A DNA stretch of 64,000 nt from positions 10,786,278 through 10,850,277 of the forward strand of contig NC_134030.1 of assembly GCF_964204645.1 (NCBI RefSeq), read 5' to 3'. The DNA comes from Tubulanus polymorphus. Its lineage: Eukaryota; Nemertea; Palaeonemertea; Tubulaniformes; Tubulanidae. Shown piece by piece: positions 1-24,865 of the stretch. The position numbers and the translations under genes are program-made. The stretch's first letter is position 1. The number at the start of each line of letters is the position of its first letter. Below the pieces are notes generated by a model. That model worked only from the letters and a program-made list of their open reading frames with translations, did not search any database and was not told the origin of the DNA.

Positions 1-1
1 T

Positions 2-358
2 GCACAAAGCCACAATTTTGATTTGAACAATTTTATTAATTGGCGAATCCAGACTAGATTTGCTAGTGCTCCTTCAAAAATAAACAAACTCCAGAAAGCA
101 TTTTCAACTCGATCTACAAAATCAGCTAAGCCTAAAACCCTCATAATGCACAACAAATACGACTTCGATTTTGAAGATTTTCCAGATACAGCACCCCTAT
201 CTTCTGGCTATCGCATCGAGACTCCGGGACTCTCTTTGTCGGGCACGCAAAAATGTTCCCCGTTCAAAATTTATCGCCCCTGTTCGTGTGCAAGTACATA
301 TTCTAGTAATGCCCAGGCTGGGTGTGGAGAATTCTCGGTAGAATGTATTGACTCGTGA
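2..358 (+). CDS. Open frame running in from the left edge, unidentified (possible exon)
   Basis: A frame stays open from base 2 to a TGA ending at 358 (118 codons). The first part is basic and rich in Ser, Thr and Lys. From an internal ATG near 149 it becomes acidic and aromatic, and the end is rich in Cys and Ser. I do not recognise it. It lies just upstream of, and on the same strand as, the first clear AGAP exon, so it could be an alternative 5' exon or the tail of another transcript. No strong GTAAGT donor is visible in it. A chance open frame remains possible. Confidence 0.25.
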   Translation, partial: AQSHNFDLNNFINWRIQTRFASAPSKINKLQKAFSTRSTKSAKPKTLIMHNKYDFDFEDFPDTAPLSSGYRIETPGLSLSGTQKCSPFKIYRPCSCASTYSSNAQAGCGEFSVECIDS

Positions 359-525
359 AATGACATTAACAAGCATCATAATAGTAGAACGCACGCCGAT
401 ACCGTGTGTATACGTGTGTGGTGATTAGGGACTGGTCGTATGGTCGGCTGTATGAGGGTTAGACGATGATGGTTTTCATTTGGGGCGCCTGCGTGTGGTG
501 TGACAATTTGTCTTATATCCAACAG
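359..525. other. Short non-coding stretch before the first AGAP exon
   Basis: I see no gene here. Its last bases form the pyrimidine-rich acceptor (ending ...ccaacag at 525) of the first recognised AGAP exon. Confidence 0.5.
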
Positions 526-14529
<14,004 letters not shown>

Positions 14530-15385
14530 CTAACCGCCTCGCGACCGCTGTAGCGAATACCACGGAGCATTAAAGGGAACAAAAAAGAATGACATTTTCG
14601 TCGCAATGCATACTATTACCCGACTACGTAAATTCGATGGATTCGGGCCTGCGAATCCGCCGACGCTTTCATGAGTTTCAGTTTAGCAGTTTAGAGAAAA
14701 AAAGAATCGGATTTTACCTCAATATCGAGAAATATCGTCTTGTTGTGTCGGTGTTAAATGAGATACGCGAATCCTGCATTGAACATCAACTGTCTCTCTT
14801 GTCTCTCTATAGCTGTGTATATTGAACGTCGCTTGTGTCTTGACATTGTAGCAAATATTACATTGTGTAGATCGAGTAGTTTTTCGATTTTAATAGCGCG
14901 GAGCTGAGCTCTGGGTAGATAGTAAGACGGTTAGAAGCCGAGAGTTATTATTCGAATGAAACGAAAACTACGCATAATTTACGAAATTCCGTTTCGTGAC
15001 AATTCAGGAAAAAAAAAAAAAAAGATCGACGGATTTTAATCTAACCGCGCTGAAAATCATAATGGGTGACCGGAACTGGGTCCTGTCGTTGCGTAACTCC
15101 GAATTTGATAAGTCCGGATTTCAGATTGTTGAAAAATGGGGTTTCAATCGAAGGCCAATCTAGTCATTAAACAAGAAATTATTGATTATACATCGATATC
15201 GGGTATCGATTATTCGGTCAATGATGATTATTTATTATTAAATCGATATATATTTTCGTCGCCATTGAAGATGATTATTTTGTAGCCTATTTGCGTCGTT
15301 TGCCACGTTTTGAGTGAATTCGAATGAATTTGAGATTGAAAGAGGAAATATAACTGCCTTTTGTGTGAACAAATACCGTATATGA
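14530..15385. other. AGAP 3' flank, probably 3' UTR
   Basis: Follows the AGAP stop codon on the same strand. AT-rich, with an A tract near 15,009 and no further exon or other gene that I can support. Confidence 0.5.
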
Positions 15386-16387
15386 AGTCAACCTCGGTTA
15401 TTCCCTCTTAATGATATTCGCTTTAGATTTCTGTGTCCAATTGGTACTTCGTAATCCATATTTTCACTTATTCCGTAGACAAATACCTAAAAATACGTGG
15501 TCCCATCGTCAAATTTGTATTTAAGTCCTCGCATTTTCCGTGTCAGCTATCGGGATCATACATTTGTAGTGAAACGAATATAATGGTGTTTAGACCGATC
15601 AGTGTAGTACATAGTGACTTTCCACTTAGTAACGATGTTCAACGGCGCTGTTGATAGTTTTAAACTTCATGTGCAGCTATGAACAGGAAAGTTGTCTCTG
15701 AACGAAGTGACGTTGGTAGAGAGTAGTTCCGGATTTGAGGTGCTAGAACTTAGAACGAACGGCCGCTTGAGTTGATAACTATGAGGTCAAAATTGTTATT
15801 CGTGGTATTCTCAGAAACGAAATACAATATATAACAGGTGCCAACTGTCTTTGACCTCCTGCATTTGGTGGCGGTGCCCGGTTTGGGGTTATGTTTAGCG
15901 CGTAGTCTTTTACGACCTCCGAAGTCTCCATCGGAAATTTCCGGTTGGCTCCACAAAAAATCCGAATCACACCACCTCCTCGGAAAGGAGGTTCGGGACT
16001 CTCCGAAAGGTCATGTAACTAATGATAGAGTAAGATTGGAGGCAAACAGATTCTCTGATCTGATAAAAGAGTACACCCATAAAGTGTCTTTACAGGGTAG
16101 CTAAAATCTAAGTTATTACAGTGTTTTCAATAAAAAATTAACAAGCCAGGTCCCTTCGAAAAACAGGAGGGTCCCATAATATGTCACAGTCCCTGAAACG
16201 AAAGCTAGTTTGAAAAAACAGGCGGGTCCTTTAGAAACGACAGACGGGTCTGGGACCTGGGACCTGGCTCTTATTGAAAACACTGTAACACCCGATTTGT
16301 AGGACTGCCGATTATCTGTAATCCGTACATAACAAAATACTGAAATGCTCGGTCCCAAGCGATACCGATTAACCGAGGTTGACTGTT
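15386..16387. mobile_element. Non-autonomous DNA transposon with AGTCAACCTCGGTTAA ends
   Basis: The left end (AGTCAACCTCGGTTA) is the complement of the right end (TAACCGAGGTTGACTGT). Interior blocks match 58,518-59,240 in the same order, including TTTTCACTTAT.CCGTAGACAAAT and GTATC/GATATC-flanked termini, so both are copies of one family. Terminal style suggests a Tc/pogo-type MITE. No coding capacity. A second element (16,116-16,288) is inserted inside it. Confidence 0.7.
16116..16288. mobile_element. Nested MITE with TTACAGTGTTTTCAAT termini
   Basis: Termini TTACAGTGTTTTCAAT and ATTGAAAACACTGTAA are perfect inverted complements. Next to them lie inverted blocks reading CCAGGTCCC / GGGACCTGG. 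The 173 bp element sits wholly within the transposon 15,386-16,387, so it inserted later. Confidence 0.85.
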
Positions 16388-16938
16388 AACGTGTAATAAC
16401 AATAGCGGTCTGGTACCTAAACAACTTACGTATGGCGAGCTCAACGGTGAAATTTTTCGTACTGTTTTGTATTTGTCACCAGAAAAAAGACTCTTCTTGT
16501 GTACAACGAAACCCGATGGAAATATTGATATTATTATCTTCGTATTTATGTTCTTCAAAAGAGTAAAGTAGTAATGTATGCGTACGTGTAGTAGTAATTC
16601 GTAGGCAGCATGCCAGAAATAATATTCATGAAAGAAACTTTTTTGTCTGCCAGAGGTTAACGCAAATGTACTCAAATATTTCGTTGCTTTTTTGATAACC
16701 GAGTGCGCACATTGATTACGTGTGTGTGTGCGTGCGTGTGTTTGTGAAAGCTTGTGCTTTATAAGAACAATGCTCATTTAGGTCGTATTTATTGGCTGTG
16801 TTGAACTGAAGAATTACCGGTTGCGTCGTACCTATTTATGACGAGCATTTTCTATTCAAAAATGTCTGTGTATCCTCCACGACTTGCGGCACGGGATTCC
16901 ATTCGACATGTCGTGAGTTGGAATTTTGTCAGAGATTT

Positions 16939-17120
16939 TACGGTGGAACCTCGTTACTTACAGCGAACTTCACGGGACCAGAAAATATGTTCGTTATAAC
17001 CGATAGTTCGTTATATCCAGTATGAAATTAATCAAATTGTCTTACTCGCGACGGATTCCTATATTTGTCATAACCGATGAATCGTTGTATCCGAGTTAGT
17101 TGTAACGAGGTTCTACTGTA
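16939..17120. mobile_element. MITE with TACAGTAGAACCTCGTTA-type termini, copy 1
   Basis: The start (TACGGTGGAACCTCGTTAC) and end (TGTAACGAGGTTCTACTGTA) are inverted complements bounded by TA, as in Tc1/pogo-derived MITEs. The interior block CAGTATGAAATTAATCAAAT recurs exactly in the copy at 61,375-61,549. Confidence 0.8.
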
Positions 17121-17149
17121 TAATGATCAAACAGACCAGAGTTGGTCGC

Positions 17150-17290
17150 GTTATTATTGTATGCAACCGCGGGATGCCAGGTCATCGGTTCAAATCCTTC
17201 CCACTACCCCAGTGTCCCTTTCGCGATGACCTTAAAAGTGCTTAACAAATATCATCATTGTCATCATCATCATCATCACTGTCATCAAAA
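17150..17290 (+). repeat. SINE-like fragment with TCA-rich tail
   Basis: A B-box-like GGTTCAAATCC near 17,190 is followed by unique sequence, then a (TCA/TCATCA)n tail at about 17,250-17,290, the layout of a SINE with a simple-repeat tail. The A box is unclear. Confidence 0.4.
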
Positions 17291-19508
17291 CTAAAAGTCA
17301 AAATTTTTAAGGTTGGCTGTCAACTATGAGGTATTTCGTAGTTCCACTGCAATTGTCACCTAAATGATTTATCTTGTAGCTGATTATCTTGTTCACACGA
17401 AATTCAGGTCTTAGGAAATATGTGTGTACCGCATACTTCCGAATTGGCCAGAATACCGCGCTTACAGAACCAATTGCGTTCACACCTGATTCGGTGCTTA
17501 GTAAGCCCAGTTTAGTTATTCATCCGTGATGTCGATGTTGGGAGAGTTTCCCAGATGACGTTTCAGTGCTGTCTTCGTTTTCTTGTACCGGTATTTTCAA
17601 TTCTTTCTTAACTTACTCTCTTGTCCTTTTAAAGGCTGGGGTTAAGCTTTGGATCTTTTGGGACCGTAAAAATGTGTCCAACTTAAGGGTGATATCCATA
17701 TAAGAGTTGGATGTTTTGTATTTCGTAGTGTCGCAAAAAAATATTTCAAAAAACATTTATCGAAATATTATTTGTTTGAACACTTATCCGATTTGATCGG
17801 TACCTACTCGGGCGGAGAGTCTCTACTGTATAAAGCGCAGGTCAGCTGCGTTCTTCCATTCTGGGATTTGAACCTGATGGCATGGCGAGGTATAAAAACT
17901 TGCTCTTGAGCCCGATTCTGAAGCGCTCCTGTCAACCATGACGGGCAGATTATGAAATTCATTATGAAATTAATGATGATCCACTTTCAAATACGCTTAA
18001 TTTGTAGGTCGTTTTAGTGATATGAAAGCAAAATTCATATGCGCGTAAATTTTACTTTCTGTTTTCATCGCCGATGATAGATTTTAACGCAAGTATGTCG
18101 CTGTACAGTTTATGACTGAGAGCTATGATTGTAATTATTTGTTTTGTAAAAACGAAGATAGCATGTTTTATTATTATTATCATTATTATTATTATTGATT
18201 ATTATTAAGTAATTGAAATTATTAATTAATTAATTATTGATATGAGATAGTTTCATTTTTTGTACATTGTACTGTGACGATGTGTTTATATGAATATATT
18301 GATGTAGAAACCGAGACTGTTAATATTAATACGACATTTGATGTAAAAAAGATAAAAGATATGAATAAAGTTATAATATTAATGGTTGTACGTATCTGAA
18401 AATAATGCGTTATCGTTTTATTGACTTTGTCGTATTGTTGTAATAACGGCTGAGACCAGTTCCGAAATAAGCTCCCACTCATGTCTCTGACTAGTGGGTT
18501 TAGCGACATGCCTAATAAGTAGTATCACAGGATTCATAGAGGTCCTCAAAAGCCATGGAATGGGAATTGGTCAATTCAAGGCCTTGAAAGTCATGGAAAG
18601 GCCTCTTACATCCTTGAATGATGGTCATGGTCCTTGAATGGCATCTGCCTTACCACGCCAATACAATTTGAAGCTTTTTGTCACACCTTCTGGGCTCTAT
18701 GGCTCGGTTTCGGCCTTTGTAGCGTATATGTAAATTTCAGAGAATGGATCAAAATGTTTCAGGCACCGAAAACTGAAATTTGCCACAGGGGCCTGACACA
18801 AAATGGTTTTGAATCGTATCCTAGGTGCTAAATATGAAAGAACGTGTTTTTCAATCTCTGCGTGGTTTTAATTAAAACGGAAATAACGATATTCAGAAGT
18901 TAGTTCAGGGTCCACTTATAAGTTCATAAGCCCTCGTTTGTAGAAATCGGTTCGGAATTACTCGTCAAAAGCAATGCTCAAACTAATGTGTGTGTGTGCG
19001 TGTGTGTGTGTACAAGACAAGGAAGCCAACAGTTCCTGTGAAATTTGCCTTATCTTTCTCGTTAACTCATCGTTGGAGCAACGCCTTGCAAACGTAGCTA
19101 GGGTATTTTGAATTTCGGGAGGCATCCTGGGGACCTCATTCAGGAATAATGAAAATTTTATTTTTAGTTGAGATATGTCTAATTATCCACAATGTGGCGT
19201 AAGCCCGTTCGTCAAATGAAATAATTAACCTTTACAGTACAACTCGTCTCGTTATTCTACACCCGATTAACACACCGCCTCCTAGTCCGTGAAAGACACG
19301 ATACTGAAATTGTTATTAAATATAATAAAATAATTCGTGTTTCTTATTTTCTGTGTGAATGAACTTTATTTGTCGTTTGTGGATATAGATAGATTTTAGG
19401 TTACCACAAAAACAATTTGAAGGCTTATTTTTGGTTTATGAATGGCAGATTAAAGTGGGCCTCGACTGCCGACCCACAGTCTTTTGACAAAGCTTATTTG
19501 ACTGATGA
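17291..19508. other. Gene-free stretch between AGAP and the GPCR
   Basis: No supported gene. It holds an ATT-rich microsatellite (about 18,168-18,207), a TG microsatellite (about 18,987-19,011) and AT-rich unique sequence. Short open frames here lack splice sites or recognisable motifs. Confidence 0.5.
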
Positions 19509-19668
19509 CCCAGGGCCAAATTCGGTTATCGTATCTAGTCGACAAGTGGTCGGGACTAATAATCGAATGCGCTTGATTTTCGAACTATTTCCGAAATATA
19601 GTTCCGACTAACGAACATTCGGTTTCGAATATAGTCGGACTAACTCAGATAACCGAAGGTGGCCCTGG
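19509..19668. mobile_element. Palindromic MITE with GGCCA..TTCGGTTAT ends
   Basis: The left end CCAGGGCCAAATTCGGTTAT pairs with the right end ATAACCGAAGGTGGCCCTGG with one or two mismatches. The interior is also symmetrical, with TAGTCGGAC/GTCGGGACTA-type blocks. Related but decayed copies lie at 50,222-50,380 and 50,605-50,745. Confidence 0.75.
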
Positions 19669-20390
19669 CATGCGAGGCTGTAGCTGCGGGGATTGCTCCG
19701 AGAACATCCAATATCGCGGCAGTTCTCACATACCCGAACTAGAGATTATCTCCGAGGTTCGGCGGTAAATATTCTCGGGGAATTATCGAATTTAATCGTG
19801 AAACAAACGTTCAATTGGCCTAAACCACCGGTATGCGTGAATGAAATCGTGCACGGCCAGAAAGTCCCCATTGAAAAAATCGCCTGCACCGGCGTGAACT
19901 TAACCGGAACTGAGCAGAAAATTTAAGAACACGTGGAAGAGGCCGACTCATGCACAAATGATCATTTTTTTCATTGAATAATCAATTTCGAGCGTAGATA
20001 TTTAGATCTAAAAATAGCGATTGACCTAGATATTTGGAGTCCTTTACAAACCCACCACGTGACCTGCCGGGATAAAAACGGCGGGAGTTAGATTTTGAAA
20101 TCGGAAATCAAGTACAGATATAGTTGTGTGAACTAGTCACCGGGCACTGATCAACCAAAAGTGAAAATGTTCTTGGATTCGATTTTGGTTTATAGCTGAG
20201 TAAAGGAGTGTTACACGTAAAAGGTAATTTTAAACGGAAGAATTGACTCGGTCAAAGTAAAAATATCAGGCTAGCTTATCAATGAATTGCGCAATGCTTA
20301 ACGGCGGAGGTCTTCTACAGTGGCCATTTTAGTTGTTCCGGTGAGATATTATCATTATCCCGGGGTTACTCGTCCTATAATCGTTCTACG
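19669..20390. other. Non-coding stretch downstream of the GPCR
   Basis: A 77-codon open frame (19,693-19,926, +) is present but I recognise nothing in it and see no start or splice support. The rest probably includes the 3' UTR of the leftward GPCR gene. Confidence 0.4.
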
Positions 20391-21377
20391 CTAGTGGCTA
20401 CCCCACATAGATTTTAGTTCTTTCTTGAATTTAGGGCTATAGATGAAATAAAATATACCGTTGACACTCGAGTTCAGAGTTTGAAAAACGTCACTTGTAA
20501 GCAACAAAGGCCATCTAATGGTGTTTGGAAAAATAATCATTAAATTATAAGCTATATCGGGCAGATTGAATACCACGAATATAGCAGATGCTATGAAAAC
20601 CATCCTCGAAGCCCCGTTCTGTTTATTTTGATTATCAGTTTTGGGACCGGTTAGATTACTTCTAGCCTTTTCGTGACTTTTTAACTTCAGAATCATGATT
20701 ACGTTCAATATCGGTACAAGTGCAACTGGGAAATATGTTGAGAAAATATTTTTTAGAAGACTAGCTGTCACGGGTTGATTATAGATGTTTTTGTGATTAA
20801 GCATACGCTTACCGAAGGTACATTCATTAATGATGTACACAATTGTCCTGTCTTGAGTCCGTAAACAAAGATCCACCGTCCACGCGATGAAGAATATCGC
20901 AAAAACGATGTTGCATTGCTTTAACTTCCAAAGTCTTTTAGCCTTTATTGGAAAACAAATGTTAAACGCTCGGTCGAACGTCACTAGTACAGTTAAGCTG
21001 TTACGAATGTAAAATGTCCATTTTAATAGCAAATTGCCCGCTATGTATAGTTCCGGCGCCGCTTTCGCACCGTCTAAAAACACCCCCATTCTTCCGTGGC
21101 GGCTGATTCTGAGCACCCAATTCAACTGATTGTACATAATGGTTCCGACGCTAGCTAAATCGTCAAAGATGGCGAGTAACATAAGTATGAAATATGAAGT
21201 TGCGGGCTGGTTTAGTTTATGTAAACGGTACAAGACGAAGACTGTGATCATGTTAGCGAATAAACCGAACCATCCTATTGTACCTATCACTGTAACACAG
21301 ACTAGATTCCATATAACGCGTCGTGTCGGGAAACATTTTTCAGCAACCGATTCGTTGAACCACTGAACACGTTCCAT
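20391..21377 (-). CDS. Single-exon rhodopsin-class G protein-coupled receptor
   Basis: A 328-residue intronless frame with seven hydrophobic segments: TM1 about 24-50, TM2 60-82, TM3 ending near the DRY position, TM4 about 155-172, TM5 205-228, TM6 257-282 and TM7 290-318. The N-terminus has an NES glycosylation sequon. TM3 ends in TFDRAF, so the Asp-Arg of the DRY motif is kept but the Tyr is replaced. TM7 reads NSSVNGIFYFIYSPKFKKEL, a modified NPxxY followed by a basic helix 8. This profile matches the large, lineage-expanded, FMRFamide- or orphan-type peptide receptors of lophotrochozoans. The ligand cannot be inferred. The Met start precedes TM1 by a normal-length extracellular tail. Confidence 0.85.
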   Translation of the reverse strand: MERVQWFNESVAEKCFPTRRVIWNLVCVTVIGTIGWFGLFANMITVFVLYRLHKLNQPATSYFILMLLAIFDDLASVGTIMYNQLNWVLRISRHGRMGVFLDGAKAAPELYIAGNLLLKWTFYIRNSLTVLVTFDRAFNICFPIKAKRLWKLKQCNIVFAIFFIAWTVDLCLRTQDRTIVYIINECTFGKRMLNHKNIYNQPVTASLLKNIFSTYFPVALVPILNVIMILKLKSHEKARSNLTGPKTDNQNKQNGASRMVFIASAIFVVFNLPDIAYNLMIIFPNTIRWPLLLTSDVFQTLNSSVNGIFYFIYSPKFKKELKSMWGSH

Positions 21378-22857
21378 GACAGGCGTGTACCCTACAATTT
21401 AGACGCGCCGTCGAGACAAGCTTGTCATTATATGCGACGTTTGTCCTCGGTGAATGCTATCTGTGAGATTCTGTGAAATGAATGGTAAAATGAAACATAT
21501 ATCTATCCGTTCATACGCAGATTGAGCTAGCGGTTTGACAACCCGAATACGAATAAATTACGACTAGTTGAAACACGTCTAGCCTTCATAATTCCGACTA
21601 ACTATTAGCCTTACATGGCGGATCCAGGGTCAGAGGAAGGGTAAGCCCAATGGGCCTAGTTTCCAGGCTTCACCGTAATTTCGTTGCTGACATTAATCAT
21701 CATCAAAAATTCGAGATTATGCTTTCATGTATATCACGATACTTTGAGACAACCGATCTTGTCGGCTACATAACCAAAAATACATTTTTGATATAACTGT
21801 GATACTATTATATAAACACTTTTTGGTTTAGGTTTAGTTGTTTCGTTTGTGTGTTAATTTTGATGCTTTGTTGACTAAGATAGATAATCTAATCAGCGAT
21901 GGTTGCACAGCCCGGGATCCTTGTTTTGTCCTGTATAATCCTGTAATGTCCAAGAAGACCAAAACACGATGATGATTAATTGTTGATCATTATGATTGTG
22001 AGTCTTAAGCCAGTAAGTATTAATATAATGGTGGAGAACCCGATATTTTTCCATGAATACTATTCATTATGGTTCTTCTTTCTTTCTTTTTTGATCGAAT
22101 AAGATATCAGACAATACGCACGAAACGTATATAATCCTTAGATAAGTCAATTAAAGACTTCATTAAAGTACCAAAATTAAGGGTACTGTTTATCTCAAAA
22201 TTCTCAAAAAATTTTGGATAGGTTGCGAGTCCTCAGGATAGAAATCATCCTCATGTTGTCAGCCAGTATGGCGTTCCAAATTTAGTGTAAGTAAAACCAA
22301 TGTGAATGCATTACAGTAAGATTGCTCGGTAATCTGCCAACGGTCTTTCGATTTACCGTTTTCGCTAGCATATTGCATCATCACCAAAATATCGTTAAAT
22401 TTCATGCTTACTACCAATTGTAGGTCATAAATTAAATTTGAACATGATATCATTGACCACGCACGTACCCACAGGACTGGAAACCTTTTTTTCGGTAAGG
22501 TTGTGACTCTCTGATACTACAAAGTACCCGCTGAAAGTGCATGGCGATATATTTTATTTATTTAATGAAAACCTGTGTCATTCGACTAGTAAAGACAGCT
22601 CTGGGTCATCTGAAACAGATACGGGTTAAAATGTAACCATTAACCTCTGACGTCATAATGGTGCAGGAACTCCTGTAATTAATATCCCGATAAACTTCCA
22701 TACTCTCTATACCACCAAAATCCCGAATCCGCGATGTTGGCTATATATCGGAGATATGAATAAAAATCAGAAGACATTTTGCACGATACAGTCGTTTATC
22801 TTTAAAGGAATTAAAACACATGGTGTCATCTACAACAAGAAAACTACCTGAAATGTG
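21378..22857. other. Gene-free stretch between the GPCR and element A
   Basis: Presumably holds the GPCR promoter and 5' UTR next to 21,378. Near 21,616 is a GGCGGATCCAGGG-type MITE end, and 21,921-21,973 is an inverted copy of repeat S. No coding region supported. Confidence 0.5.
21921..21973 (-). repeat. Repeat S, left copy
   Basis: Contains the complement of GTTTTGGTCTTCTTGGACAT and of the GGACAAAAC block seen at 49,734-49,791 and 49,959-50,055. It lies left of the Polinton pair in opposite orientation to the two right-hand copies. Confidence 0.75.
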
Positions 22858-23371
22858 AGTAATAGGGATAATGGGCTTTCATACCAAAGGTCGAAAGGTC
22901 GAGCTCATAAAAAATGAAAAATATGAAAATAATAACAATTTCTATTTGAATTAGTAGCGAAACTCATATAAAATGAAAAATAATTCTCGCACACTCGAAT
23001 TTATTTTTCATTTTATATGAGTTTCACCCCTAATTCAAATAGAAATTATTATTATTTTCATATTTTTCATTTTTTACTCACTAGCCCTTTCAACCTTTGA
23101 TATGAGAGCCCATTATCCCTGTTACTCTTAAAATATTTATATACATGAATAAAATATATATGAATAACATATAAATTGATAGATTATTCAATATAAAAGT
23201 GTGAGTAAAGTGTGAGCTCTTATAGAATAGATATAAAAGTATATATTTACAACATTATTTCAATATTCATATTTTTGTGAGTTAGATTTTTAAACATTAA
23301 AAGTGTTAGTAAAGTGTGATTGAAATAATACATGATATAAATCATTGAACTTCTAAAATCAATTTAGTTAA
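22858..23371 (+). repeat. Left terminal inverted repeat of element A
   Basis: Matches the complement of 39,700-40,108 and, in direct orientation, 42,139-42,652. The outer 269 bp (22,858-23,126) is itself a palindrome starting AGT and ending ACT, with arms of about 120 bases around a centre near 22,985 containing CTCGCACACTCGAA. The inner part has GTGTGAGTAAAGTGTGAG-type repeats and runs to just before the HNH start codon. Polinton ends are known to begin AGT and end ACT. Confidence 0.9.
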
Positions 23372-23387
23372 AAAATATGTATAATAA

Positions 23388-24059
23388 ATGGAATCAGAAC
23401 AACCACAAACTATCAATATTACAAATAACACTGGTGGTGTTATAAATATATACTACAATAAGTGTTCTAAATGTGAATTAGATAAATTAGCTTTAACAGA
23501 ATTTAGTAAGCGTAAGATTAGCAAAGATGGTTTTCAATATTGCTGTAAAACTTGTTTTAAACTATATACCAAACAATATCGAGAAGATAATAGAGAAGCT
23601 TATAATGATTATATGACAGAATATATGAGAGAAAGATATCAAACAGATCTTAATTTTAGATTAAAACAATGTTTAAGATCTAGATTAACACAATTATTCA
23701 ACAAAGAAACACATTCAGAAGAACTATCTAATCTATTGGGTTGTTCAGATGAATTTCTCAAATCATGGATTATATTTCAATTCGATGATAAAATGAATAT
23801 AGATAATTATGGTGAATACTTTCATATTGCTCACGTGTTGCCGATTTCTAAATTTGACATGAGTGATGATTATAATAAGAAGCTAATATGGAATTGGAAG
23901 AATCTAAGACCTTTAGAAAAGAAGGAAAACATAATTAAATCCAATAAACTAGATTTACAGTTATATTTAGATCAACTGGATAAAGCAAAGACATTTGTTG
24001 AATTATGGAATAGTATTTCACAGAATCAACCGCATTCTGAGGTTTTGATCAGTGGTTAG
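23388..24059 (+). CDS. HNH-type endonuclease-like protein of element A
   Basis: 223 residues starting in the context ataaATGg, 16 bases inside the TIR. The N-terminal third has CSKCELDKL and CCKTC Cys pairs, a likely treble-clef or zinc ribbon. The C-terminal part carries an HNH-like block: HIAHVLPISKFD, then NWKNLRPLEKKENIIKSNK. This matches the H-x-(D/x)-H...N-L-x-P-L..N..K..K layout of HNH nucleases of large DNA viruses and phages. The residue before the catalytic His is Ala where Asp is usual, so activity is uncertain. It could nick DNA during element replication or integration; that role is inference. The frame is intact, unlike the polymerase and integrase. Confidence 0.7.
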   Translation: MESEQPQTINITNNTGGVINIYYNKCSKCELDKLALTEFSKRKISKDGFQYCCKTCFKLYTKQYREDNREAYNDYMTEYMRERYQTDLNFRLKQCLRSRLTQLFNKETHSEELSNLLGCSDEFLKSWIIFQFDDKMNIDNYGEYFHIAHVLPISKFDMSDDYNKKLIWNWKNLRPLEKKENIIKSNKLDLQLYLDQLDKAKTFVELWNSISQNQPHSEVLISG

Positions 24060-24397
24060 AAAGCTGGCAATTCTATTTGAGCTTTGTATGTATATAATAC
24101 ATAGCTTTTGCTTACTACTAAAACATATGTTGCCAAATATATCTTGTTTTCAATTCTAAAGAATTAATTAACTTCATCATAAAGAACATCTGTGCAGAAG
24201 TAATTAGTTTGGTCGAACGTGCGCCACGTTGGCAGTTAGAAATCAACTTTCACATACATAGTACGTATTGGATATTCTCTCTCAAAACACAGTTTACAGT
24301 TCTAAATCTAAATGTAAGTACATATATTATGAAGTAGGGAAACCTTTAGACATATTTAAGTACAGTAATTCATTTTCACGACATCTTTTAGATTAAA
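24060..24397. other. Non-coding gap inside element A
   Basis: AT-rich with no recognised gene. Probably holds the 3' end of the HNH transcript and the promoter of the next gene. Confidence 0.4.
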
Positions 24398-24865
24398 ATG
24401 GAATACAGAGATCAACCAGAAATTCTAAGCCAACCAACGGATGAGGAACGATTGCTACTGGATAGTGAAACTCAGGAATCAATAGAAATGGAGGATGAAA
24501 CTCTCGTAATTGACGAACAAACTTCACAAAAATTACAAGAACATTTGGACTATCATCAAGAAATGGTGAAAATTCTGAGTGATGTAATACATAATAAACA
24601 ATTACCGCGCGAACTACAATTACCAAAATTACCAGCAACGCGACTTAAATTGCTATTGGGACTCGAAGAATCGAAAACTAAGAAAATGAGTGGATATATC
24701 AGCGCCGGTTTTGAAAGAAAACTGAGAAGAGTAGGTAGATTAATAAAATATGAAAAATTCAAAATATTAGGATTAGCATTTAGTGAAGTAGTAAGATATT
24801 TACCAGAAATTGAAGAAATGATTGGAAACAATCCAGTAATTAAAGAATTCTGGACAAAATTATAA
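24398..24865 (+). CDS. Unknown 155-residue protein of element A
   Basis: Acidic N-terminal half (residues 1-60, rich in Glu, Asp and Gln), a likely helix around 45-70, then a basic, Leu-rich C-terminal half (about 75-125) with a KLRRVGRLIKYEKFK amphipathic segment. No membrane span. Starts in AAAATGG context, unlike the TAAATG of most neighbours. I do not recognise the family. Its position early in the rightward block, before the integrase, is that of variable Polinton genes. Confidence 0.55.
   Translation: MEYRDQPEILSQPTDEERLLLDSETQESIEMEDETLVIDEQTSQKLQEHLDYHQEMVKILSDVIHNKQLPRELQLPKLPATRLKLLLGLEESKTKKMSGYISAGFERKLRRVGRLIKYEKFKILGLAFSEVVRYLPEIEEMIGNNPVIKEFWTKL

Noticed and set aside
22862-22875. 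TAGGGATAA at both element ends resembles the start of the I-SceI homing-endonuclease site.
   Set aside because: Only the first nine or so bases agree and the rest diverges. The element's HNH protein is a different nuclease class from I-SceI.
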